A DNA stretch of 64,000 nt. Origin: Euglena gracilis. Lineage: Eukaryota > Euglenida > Euglenophyceae > Euglenales. The position numbers and the translations under genes were made by a program. The first letter of the stretch is position 1, and each line of letters starts with the position of its first letter. Positions 55,590-64,000 of the stretch are shown in pieces. The notes beneath the pieces are model-generated. The model ran no database searches and was not told the DNA's origin. It saw only the letters and a program-made list of their open reading frames with translations. The stretch is from the NCBI GenBank assembly GCA_039621445.1, contig CP154955.1:3082017-3146016 (forward strand), given 5' to 3'.

Positions 55590-56000
55590 ACCCCCCCTTC
55601 TATGTCCAATGACCGGTAACCTCTGTCCTCTGACCGGGGGGGGTGGTCGTTGGACATAGGGTAGTGACCAAAAAAGTGTCCTCTGACCGGGGGGGGGGGG
55701 GGGGTCGTTGGACATGGGGTCAAAAGAAAGCTGGTGGGTACCCGGGTCCCTACCCACCCAAAAATGCCCAAATTTTCCCTTCCGGTGCTTTGCGCCGAAA
55801 ATTTTGGTCAATTTTGACAAATTTTTGTCCAAAAAGTGTCAAAAATGGCATTTTGGCCAAATTTTTGGCCAATTTTTGGGCAAAATTTTTCGTTCCGGCG
55901 CTTCACACCGGGACCAAAAATTTGGTCAAACCTCCGAAAAGGTGTCCTCTGACCGGGGGTGGTCATTGGACATAAGGGGGGTCGTTGGACATAGGGGGGG
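55590..56000. repeat. family E repeats
   Basis: Three copies of CCTCTGACCGGGGG ... GTCGTTGGACATAGGG with two GGCGC-type stems between. See 50,030. Confidence 0.75.
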
Positions 56001-56132
56001 GGGGTAGTTCTAGACCCTATTTGATGCCTGGACCAGCCACTGACCAGCACCTGGGCCTAATGGCGGTCCTTAAAGGGCAATCCTAAACAAAAAAAAAACA
56101 ACTTCCTGCCCCACACTGACCGCCCTGGCAAG

Positions 56133-56370
56133 CAGGCCGTTTGTTTTACCAACCCCGGGGGTACCGGAGTGCCCTTGAGTGCTTGCGCAGGCAGGCACTA
56201 CCCCCCCCGGGGGGTCGGATTTCGGCCTGTGCCCAGGAACTTTCCTTGAAAAAAAGCCTTTTTTGAGCCTTCCGGCGCCTTCGACACCAGAGTGCCTGCT
56301 AGGCACTTTTGGCCAGAGTGCCCTACCCCCCCCCGGGGGGGGTGAGATCGGCACCCGACTAAAATACAGC
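56133..56370. mobile_element. family A element, probable TSD
   Basis: Left CAGGCCGTTTGTTTTACCAA, right (inverted) GGCTGTATTTTAGTCGGGTG. Both flanks carry GCCCTGGCAAG (56,122-56,132 and 56,369-56,379), which overlaps the expected end, so the exact cut is ambiguous. Has the family A core with CCGGCGCCTTCG. Confidence 0.65.
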
Positions 56371-56513
56371 CCTGGCAAGTCGAAAGGTTGATTGCACTGG
56401 AGTTTTCATAATTGCTGGCACATAGCTTCCAGGCCAGCGATGAAACTCGGCAAAGTGCGTTCGTCACTTTGACCATTTTTTTTTGCCATTTTCTTTGGCC
56501 GTATTCCGGCCAC

Positions 56514-56658
56514 TTCCGTGGGCCGGCGGGGCCGGCAGCCTGCTGGGCACGCTCCACGGCGGACCGGGAGGACCGGTGGGACACGCGGCTGTCGGCGGGG
56601 GAGGCCGCCTCGACGGGCTCCCGCACGGGCGCCGGCGGGGCCGGCCGGCGCTCGGGCT
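56514..56658 (-). CDS. internal exon, Pro/Ala/Glu-rich
   Basis: Minus strand, acceptor CTGGCAG, donor GTGGCC. ERRPAPPAPVREPVEAASPA, DSRVSHRSSRSAVERAQQAA. Disordered, hydrophilic. Unknown family. Confidence 0.58.
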
Positions 56659-57049
56659 CTGCCAGGCCGTCGGCAAGGCGGGCGACCCACCATCGCCATG
56701 GGGGTGGGGCAGGGATGGATGGGCAGCCTTCAGGGGGAGGGGGTGGGTCGGACCCCCCACCCGACCTCAACACTGACATGGGCTGGGAAAACTTTTGGTT
56801 TTGTGGACAGGCAAAGGGCCGGAAATCGGGCCAAAACTTGTTCAAAAGTCCTGATTTTTCTTTGAAATTAAATGCAAAACGTTCATTTTTCTGGAATTTT
56901 TCGAACAATTTTTAGATGGAAATCGCCAAAACATCAAAAAAAAATGGGCAATGTGCTCAAAAGTAAGGGGGAAATGGGCTATTTTTTGCTCATTTTCCGG
57001 CACTGCGCGCCAGAAAATTGCCATTTTTGGAATCTGCCAAAGGGGGTGG

Positions 57050-57369
57050 TGACCATACCATTGTTAACCTGACCCCAAGGGGAGGGGGGGATCACTTTTC
57101 ACTTTCAAAAAAAAGTCAGTCACTTTTCAAAAGCCAGTCATCCACTTCCTACCGGGTAGTTAGTTACTTAGACCACTTGGCCAAAAAAATGGCTCAAAAT
57201 CAATGGACTTCGCCCAAAAACCCCCCAAAAATTGGCACTTTTGGCGCCACTTTCGGCCAATCCTGGCTGACCCATCCCTGGGGGGTCTGGAGCCAAAAAA
57301 CCAGTCACTCACTCCAAAAACCGGTCACTCACCCCCCCGGGGGGTCAGACACACCTTAAGCGATGGTAT
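57050..57369. mobile_element. family C element
   Basis: Ends CATACCATTGTTAACCTGAC and (inverted) CATACCATCGCTTAAGGTGT. Flanks GTGGTGAC and GTCCAGAC agree at 5 of 8. Longer body than the other copies. Confidence 0.7.
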
Positions 57370-57412
57370 GGTCCAGACCAAGCACCTAGAGTCAAGCCCA
57401 AAAATTTCCTCA

Positions 57413-57460
57413 TTTTAGGCCATTTTAGGCCATTTTAGGCCATTTTAGGCCATTTTAAGG
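57413..57460. repeat. decamer tandem repeat CATTTTAGGC
   Basis: Four exact units GGCCATTTTA. Isolated copies also at 59,290-59,330. Confidence 0.9.
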
Positions 57461-57469
57461 TATAGGTGG

Positions 57470-58200
57470 GGGTTCTGAGAATCATAATTTTGCGTCATTT
57501 TTTGTCCCGAAAACCCCATCATAACGTGTGCAAACGTTCTCTTATTCAGTAATACAGTGAGTGGACAGGGTTATTGACACCATTTGGACAAAATTGCTGA
57601 AACTTTTGGACAAAATTATTGAAACTTTTGGGCAAAGCTATTGAAACTCAGAAAAAAATAAGCACATGGAAACTGAGGGAATCCTCAAACCTTGTATTGT
57701 GTTCAAAATGTAATCCCACGCTTCACTAATCTGGACGCTTCACTTTGTTTGCAAAAGCGAATTAACGTGGAAACAACCTTGTTCAGTTTGGTTCAACAAC
57801 TCACACCGTCCAATTACAATCACACCATTCCTTCTTCAATGATATTTGACTTGTTTAGAAGTCACAAAATGAGTCAATTTTGAGTTTGCACCCCGAAGGG
57901 CAGCGAGATGATAACACTTTTTTGTTCATAATAATTTGGAAATCCAAGGATGTTGTTTAAAACGTTTAATAGCCTTCAAAACATGACTAAACCCTCAAAA
58001 AACAAACAAAAAGCACTTTAGTTATATTTTTTTGTTGCAAACCTTGTCTTTTTGCACAAAATGCAAGCCTAAAAAGCAGGCTGTTTGAAAACACTTGACA
58101 ACCTTGCGGAAATCCACCTGGTGGACAAATAAAATCTGCTTGTCCCTCCCGGCCTGCTCCAAGCCGTTTTAGCATCACAGGGATTTGTGCTTATCCTTTT
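57470..58200. other. AT-rich, no gene recognised
   Basis: A small repeat TTGGACAAAATT(A/G)(T/C)TGAAACTTT at 57,585-57,650. No coding bias. Confidence 0.45.
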
Positions 58201-58215
58201 TGGGGGGGTCAAATT

Positions 58216-58710
58216 CTTATCCGTAGTTATCCGTAGTTATCCGTAGTTATCCGTAGTTATCCGTAGTTATCCTTATTTGCTAAAATACCCTTCCTGGCAG
58301 GGGATATCCATCTAGAAATGGCTGCAATTGAAAGGATGAAGAGAGTTGATCATCATTAACCTCAGGAATGCCTAAAACTGAAAGAAAGCTATCTCTTTAT
58401 AGGATGCACGCCGCCAAATGGAAAATTGTTGCGAAAAAAAGCTGAAGAAAAGGACTGCTTGAAAAACCGTTCAATCAACACTAGAGACAGGAAAACAGAC
58501 ATAAAGAAAAACAGGCTCAGAAAGGGGGGGTCATGTTGAGCCCAGAAAGGCCCAATGTCTCTGCGGCTATGTACAGAACAACGTAGTTATCCGTAGTTAT
58601 CCTTATTTGGACATTTTGGCTCATCCGTAGTTATCCGTAGTTATCCGTTTTTATCCGTATTGGGGGTTTCGTGCTTATCCGTAGTTATCCGTAGTTATCC
58701 GTAGTTATCC
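58216..58710. repeat. decamer tandem repeat TTATCCGTAG, three clusters
   Basis: 58,216-58,272 (six units), 58,580-58,600, 58,622-58,650 and 58,674-58,710. The outer flanks GGGATTTGTGCTTATCC (58,180) and GGATAAGCACAAATCCC (58,718) are inverted copies, so the whole 550 bp is bounded by an inverted repeat. Confidence 0.92.
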
Positions 58711-59559
58711 ATTTCAGGATAAGCACAAATCCCTGCATCATGCATCCTCCGCCCCCTGAGGGTATCCAGGGAGCCCCCCCCAACTGCCAAAAAAAAATAC
58801 TAAAGTTTTTATTTGCGCAACCAAAAAGCGCAAAATTATGCTGGATCGTGATTTGAAGGAAGCCCGGTACCTAATGAATAAGCATGCACATCTTTCAATT
58901 GAAATTTTCCCAACATCTTTCACCTCTTTTTTCATCTTTTTTGTATTTTCCCCCATGCTTCTAAGTTTGTGCTGTTTCATTATTTGCGAAACAGACATCA
59001 TTGCACGCCAAAAAAGATGGGAGTAAGAAAAAATAAAGCTCTCCAAACTTGCAAAATTCAGCCACCAAAAGAAGGTTGGCGGCTATGGATTTGGGGACTA
59101 ACACCATTATTAACTGGGATAAAAAGTGTGTCTAAAAAACGTGGGCCTTGTGGGGCTGTGCTCCTCCACCAAATCCACTGTTCACCGTCCACATTGGCAG
59201 GAGACGCCGAAAGTCATTACCTGAGTGGCTTCCATTGTTCACAAAAAAAAATTGAAACAGAATCAGGCATCAGAATTTTTTCCACTTTATGCCATTTTAG
59301 GCCATTTTAGGTTTTAGACCATTTTAGGGACCCCCATCTATAGGGGGTCAAAAAGTCATTTTAGGAAGTCCAGGAAGTCCAGGAAGGGGGGCGAACCCCC
59401 CTTCCACCTTACAGGGGGGACCCCCCTTCCACCGACCTCATTATCGACAGGATTTCCATCTGTCCTTTGGGGTGGGGGGGGGAACGAGCTGCAAAATCTG
59501 TGAAATATCAGACAGTCATGCGTGCCAGCTGTTGCCACACAATGCCTGCGGAACTGTAC

Positions 59560-60050
59560 CACGTACCTCCCCCCCCCCTTGTCCTTGACACACAAAGTAA
59601 AACCCCCGACTTATAAACCGCCCGGGGTTTATAAGATCCAGTTTGGTTGGTCGGCCGAAGGGGGGGGGGGGCTACAGGTCCCGGAATTGTTGGTGAAAAT
59701 CCGACCCCAAAAATGACCCTAAAAACCTCGACATTGGAACTTTTGGACAAATTTGGTCAAAAATGGCATTTTTGATGATGGTCGGTCTCAAAAAAAAACT
59801 TACAAAAATCAGTTTTTGGTGGTTACGGCAGAAAAAAATCGTCCCCGGCGGTTTTCATTTTTCTTCCCGGGGGGGGGGGGGGGGGTATAGGTACCGGTTT
59901 GGTTGGTCGGCCCGAGGGGGGGGATTATAGGTGGGGGGTTTATAGGTAGGGGGATTAATAAGTGGGGGGCTTACGGGGAAAGTGCGGTTGACACGGGGTG
60001 TGTCATAGACCAGCCATGTGAAGGACAAAGTAACCCAGGAAACAGTCCCC
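59560..60050. repeat. family H repeat and GGGTTTATAAG palindromes
   Basis: CCTTGTCCTTGACACACAAA, CTTATAAACCGCCCGGGGTTTATAAG-type palindrome near 59,610-59,635, GTTTATAGGTAGGGGG, then GAAAGTGCGGTTGACACGGG (59,982-60,001). Confidence 0.6.
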
Positions 60051-60533
60051 CAGGGTTGTGCGAGAAGGCCTGTTGGGGGGGGGGGGTCGGACCGCCTCCC
60101 ACCCACCACAGCACCGAGGAAAAAGTCAGGCATCCCTGAAAGAAACCTTTGGTTTGAACATGGGTGCCCCCGGAAATACAGGAAGGCCTGGTGGGGAGGG
60201 GCCCCAAAATCGGCCAAGAATGCCATTTTGGGCACTTTCTGGACAATTTGTCAACAATGCCAAAAATTCTGACAAATTTCACCAAAAGAAAAAATGCCGT
60301 TTTGGGGGGTTCCATGCACCCCCCCCCCGGTCCAGACCCCCCTGGCAGGAGGGCAGGGGTGGGGGGGACACTCCCCCCACTCCTCGACCCCACACCCCCT
60401 CATCATATCGAACCCTGACCCTGCCCCACCCCGCTCTGGAGGAGGTCCAGGGTAAAATAAAAAAAACGCTCCTTCGGGAAATGGTCGACCCCACCGACTG
60501 AGGAGTTGGGGGCAGGGCCCCCCTTGGCCGTAC

Positions 60534-60634
60534 AGGCTGCGGTCCACCACGAACGGCCGCTCCGAGGCGTAGGGGCGGTCCAGCACGGAGGGCACGGAGG
60601 GGACGGAGGGCTCGGCAGCGGCGGCTTCCCCGGA
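60534..60634 (-). CDS. internal exon, unidentified
   Basis: Minus strand, acceptor CGTCCAG, probable donor GTACGG. SGEAAAAEPSVPSVPSVLDR then PYASERPFVVDRS. Coding bias clear; unknown. Confidence 0.6.
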
Positions 60635-61224
60635 CTGGACGGAGAGGGAGGACCTCGGCCCAACCCGCCCCCCCTCCACCCAGACCTTCCCACACCCCTC
60701 CCGCTCGACGCAAATCGGCTATCCGTGGGATGAATGCCGCAAAACATTCATTAATTAATATTTAATATACATATTTTTAATATGCTATATGCATGTATAA
60801 TGTATGTATGTGAACGTATGTATGATATCTGTATGTACGTTCGTTGTAAGTAGGTAGGTACGTCTCCCCCCCCCCCGGGGGCACTGCAAACCCTTGAGCA
60901 GAAGCCTGACTGAAGCTTTATTGGGGAGGGATCTGTGCATAATCCCGATCAACCACTGCACAGGTTGTGTTCCCCCCCCCCTGCAGTTCTATCTGTGCAG
61001 GGGGAGGGTTTCTCCGGCATCGCTTCTCCTTTTTTGCAGGGGAACAATCGTATGTCGGCGCCCCGTGACAGTTGGAACTCTTCCTCCGCCTGGTGGTGAG
61101 CGCCCTCCCGCCACGGGTCTTTCTTTCCGGGCCGGTTTACCAGAAACCTCGGGCGGGGGGGGCTTTCTTTTTTAGGGGAGGAGGGGAGGAAGGAGTTGCC
61201 ATCAGCGTGAGTGGAAGTAGTATC

Positions 61225-61385
61225 AGCGTGAGTGGTAGGTAGGTAGGTAGGTGGGTGGGTGGGTAGCGAGGGCAGGAGGGCGGGCAGGCAGGCAGGCAGG
61301 CAGGTGGGCAGGCGGGCAGGTGGGCAGGCGGGCAGGGGGGTGGGTGGGTTATGTATTGGATGGATGGATGGATGGATGGATGGAT
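61225..61385. repeat. (GGTA)n, (GGCA)n and (GGAT)n microsatellite
   Basis: Successive tetranucleotides that all begin GG. Confidence 0.95.
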
Positions 61386-62068
61386 GTCATTTTTGTATGT
61401 ATATGAACACATGCACGTAAATGTGTATATGTACATGCATGACATATACACACAAATACACATTTATACCCATATTCACATACACATACGTACACTGACG
61501 TACATGTGTTTAAAAAAATGCACACCACATAATATCTCACAGGGGGTGGGCGTCCTGGGGAGGAATGGAAGATTTGATAGTTTTTGGTGTGGGGGGGGGA
61601 GAACACTGTTGGAAGGGCAAAGTCAGGACAAAGACCGTCAACCATAAGAGGTGGGCCGAGTCTCCCACCCCCCATTGAGTCTCACAATTGGGGAACTGAA
61701 CTCCTGACCGAAAATCGCTGAGGGAGATTTAGGAGGGCATTGCACAGGAGTGTAGGCCACGGTGAACAAACGGGATGACAAAAAATGGCTGTTATTTGGG
61801 AGAAACGCTGCCTGTGGGAGAACGATAACAACATGGACCTTGGAAAAAGAAATGAAGAAAGAGCGCGGGCACACACACACACAAACACACACACACACAC
61901 CTCACAAAATAAAAACTCGCCCAACGCTCATGCAAAAACGGAGTTAAAAAAATCAAAAAATCAAACGAAAAACGAATATAAAGCACACCAAAAAAAATCA
62001 CAAAAATGACGGAAGATCACAAAACTACAGGCTTTTTGTGGGAACGTGGGAGGGCCCCGGACATCCAC

Positions 62069-62182
62069 CAGGATGGCATCGCGCTCGGCGTCGTACTGCA
62101 CTACCGGGGCCCCTGGCAGCGGCTGGTCGACGTAGATGCTGCGGGCAACGCTGCGGCCTGCTGCGAGCAACCGCGGTGGCAT
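62069..62182 (-). CDS. internal exon, unidentified
   Basis: Minus strand, acceptor GTTTGCAG, donor GTGGAT. 38 codons: MPPRLLAAGRSVARSIYVDQ, PLPGAPVVQYDAERDAIL. The Met at the start may be a true start or an internal residue. Unknown. Confidence 0.62.
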
Positions 62183-62599
62183 CTGCAAACACGGGCTGCT
62201 ACAGGCACACCATCAGGCGCACGCGACGTACAAACACGTGCGAACACTCACCCAAAAAAGTGCACTTGCAACACATTCGCACGCAGTACACGAAAGCTTC
62301 GCAAATGTGCGTACACGTGCACCCGACAAACACTGAGGGAGGACAACAAGCGCCAGGAAAAGGGCAGCTCTACGCTCCAACACCTCCGACACATAGCATT
62401 GTGGCAGTAAAATATAGGATTAGGGTTTCGATTAAGGTAGCTAAATTTGGGCAGCTTCCCCAAGTTCACTTTGCAACAGAGTGGGAAAATTGCTGAGAAA
62501 AGGCAATTTTTTGAGCAGAAGAAAATTTGAAGTTTGAAGAAGTTGGAAATCAGAAATTTAAAAAACGTTTCATCCCTGGGCAATGCTTGCCAACGCCCA

Positions 62600-62710
62600 A
62601 ACACAAACACAAACCCACAGCACAGTATTCATGTACACACACAAACATACGCACACATGCACACACACAGACACACACCATACACACAAACACAAACACG
62701 CACACGCTCG
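62600..62710. repeat. (CA)n-rich, imperfect
   Basis: ACACAA/ACACAC text; no gene. Confidence 0.8.
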
Positions 62711-62985
62711 AGAAAAATCTCGAATGGCGGAGTGACACACATCAATTCATAGATCACAAAGGGGTATACCAATGGATTCGCATCAAAAATTCAGCAGCAC
62801 GGGTGCTATTCTGTGTGTTCCTGCCTGTAATCACCTTGGTGTGCAGCAGACACCGCCCCTGGAGGCGGCGTCTGCACCGAGGGCCCCCGTGCAGACAGTG
62901 TCCGCACCAGTGCACGCTGGCACAATGTCCACCGGGTCAGTCGGTGACCCCCCACTGACCCGACCCATCCTTCCGACCGCCGCAG

Positions 62986-63025
62986 CGTTGGGCGCCTTCC
63001 TCGTCCACGACAATCGGGGCCGCCT
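62986..63025 (-). CDS. possible exon, unidentified
   Basis: Minus strand after CTGCAG: AAPIVVDEEGAQR, resembling in style the exon at 62.1 kb (VVQYDAERD). Other frames are open, so this is weak. Confidence 0.35.
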
Positions 63026-63139
63026 CTGCAGCGGAGCTTGGGACCACACATTCGCATACGTGTGGAAGCCAGGGAAGCGGGGGCGGGGGCTTCTGCGCAT
63101 GAAATCAACCCCCGCTTGTTTTGATGAGATATAAAAAAA

Positions 63140-63300
63140 ATCAAAATATGTATTAAATATTGGATATTAAATATTAAATATCAAATAATAAATATTAAAT
63201 ATTAAATATAAAACATAAAATATTAAATATTAAATATTAAATACCAAACATTAATATTTAACATTAAATATTAAATATTAAAAATATTAAATACTAAATA
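63140..63300. repeat. AAATATT tandem repeat
   Basis: About twenty imperfect 7-8-base units TTAAATA. Confidence 0.95.
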
Positions 63301-63394
63301 TTAAGAAACATTCAGGTGCATTAATTGGAGGATGCACGGTTCGACCCTCCGACCCACACACCCAAAACAGGTCGTGGCAGAGGTTATGCGACTG

Positions 63395-63518
63395 CATGCG
63401 CGGGATGGGGATGGGGGCCTGGCCATAGGCGCGCCGCACGGCGTCCGACCCCTGGCGGCTGCCCTGCACGCTCCTCTGCACGCTGCCTTGCACACTGCCC
63501 GGCACACCAGCCTGCAAG
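63395..63518 (-). CDS. internal exon, unidentified (3' border approximate)
   Basis: Minus strand, acceptor [27 protein letters not shown] then [19 protein letters not shown]: short QxSVQ repeats. Preceded by a GT array at 63,570. Confidence 0.5.
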
Positions 63519-63569
63519 CTGCGGCGCCTGGGAGCTGCACATTGGACCTCGTTTTCAGGATTGGGTTTG

Positions 63570-63747
63570 TGTGTGCGTTGTGTGTGTGTGTGTGTGTGTG
63601 TATGTGTGTGGAAGGGTGGGTGGGTGGGTGTGTGGGTGGGTGGGTGGGTTGGCATTGGGTGGGTGGGTGTCAGTGCGTGCGTGTGTGTGCATGTATGCGT
63701 GCATGCGTGCGTGTGTGTTGCGTGCGTGCGTGTGTGCATGCGTGCGT

Positions 63748-63778
<31 letters not shown>

Positions 63779-63840
63779 CGTGTGCGTGTGCGTGTGTGCG
63801 TGCGTGCGTGTGCGTGTGTGTGCGTGTGTGTGTGTGCGTG
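63570..63840. repeat. (GT)n, (GGGT)n and (GTGC)n microsatellite
   Basis: About 270 bp; every open frame across it is an artefact. Confidence 0.97.
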
Positions 63841-64000
63841 CAGCTCGCACAATTATTTTTTATGGACCCCCAAGGGACAGAAGGTTAGTACCAAAAACCA
63901 GTCTTTTCACCCCTGCAGGGAAAAACTCACCTGGAGCTGGTGCGAAGCGATTGTATAGCTGCTCTTTCTGTTCACTTTGTGCTCTTTGGCTGTGTGTGTT

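Overview
This window looks like nuclear DNA from a eukaryote with very large, repeat-filled introns. No bacterial-style gene, rRNA or intact tRNA was found. Real coding sequence is confined to about forty short exons (roughly 42-211 bp), nearly all GC-rich and all on the minus strand, separated by introns of 50 bp to several kb. Exon borders are mostly GT-AG. Long open frames elsewhere are translations of microsatellites and C/G runs. The taxon cannot be fixed from sequence alone. GC-rich exons, tiny exons, and repeated short terminal-inverted-repeat elements built on C(n)G(n) runs point to a protist or alga rather than a vertebrate, but this is inference.

Minus strand, about 27.2 kb down to at least 6.8 kb (reading direction is high to low coordinate): a gene for a vitamin K-dependent gamma-carboxylase-like (HTTM-domain) membrane protein, split over about 15 exons. 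Successive exons align in order with human GGCX: first membrane segment, the HTTM core, the Lys218 region, later membrane segments, a lineage-specific linker, the last membrane helix, then the lumenal beta-rich part. Codon phase agrees at most junctions (exceptions are stated). Further exons at 4.7, 3.9 and 0.01 kb probably continue the same gene.

Minus strand, about 35.6 to 27.9 kb: exons of an unidentified helical protein. Seven consecutive exons (35,536 to about 31,700) join in one frame, and two more (31.1 and 30.8 kb) join in phase with each other and with the exon at 27.9 kb. No stop or start was seen between this set and the carboxylase exons, so a fusion is possible but unproven.

Minus strand, about 63.5 to 45 kb: hydrophilic and coiled-coil exons of one or more unidentified proteins.

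The rest is repeats. (1) Short non-autonomous elements of 95-480 bp with terminal inverted repeats beginning CAGG/CAGGC or CATACCATTG. They contain C(n)G(n) hairpins and GGCGC...GCGCC stems, and I could pair the ends of about ten. Five have exact 8-bp target duplications and several more have 7/8 matches, which points to the hAT superfamily. A hAT/DUF4371-like transposase fragment lies at 11.5 kb. (2) At least six unrelated tandem repeats that all have a 10-bp unit. (3) Long (CA)n, (GT)n, (TGTA)n, (TA)n and CGCA arrays, often within about 100 bp of an exon. (4) A long hairpin with telomere-like CCCTAA at 23.7-24.15 kb. (5) Several families of C(n)G(n) palindromes.

The most interesting general observations are the swarm of 8-bp-TSD mini-elements, a 53-bp intron that seems to be made of such element sequence, and a recurrent 5' splice site GTGTGCC shared by at least six introns.
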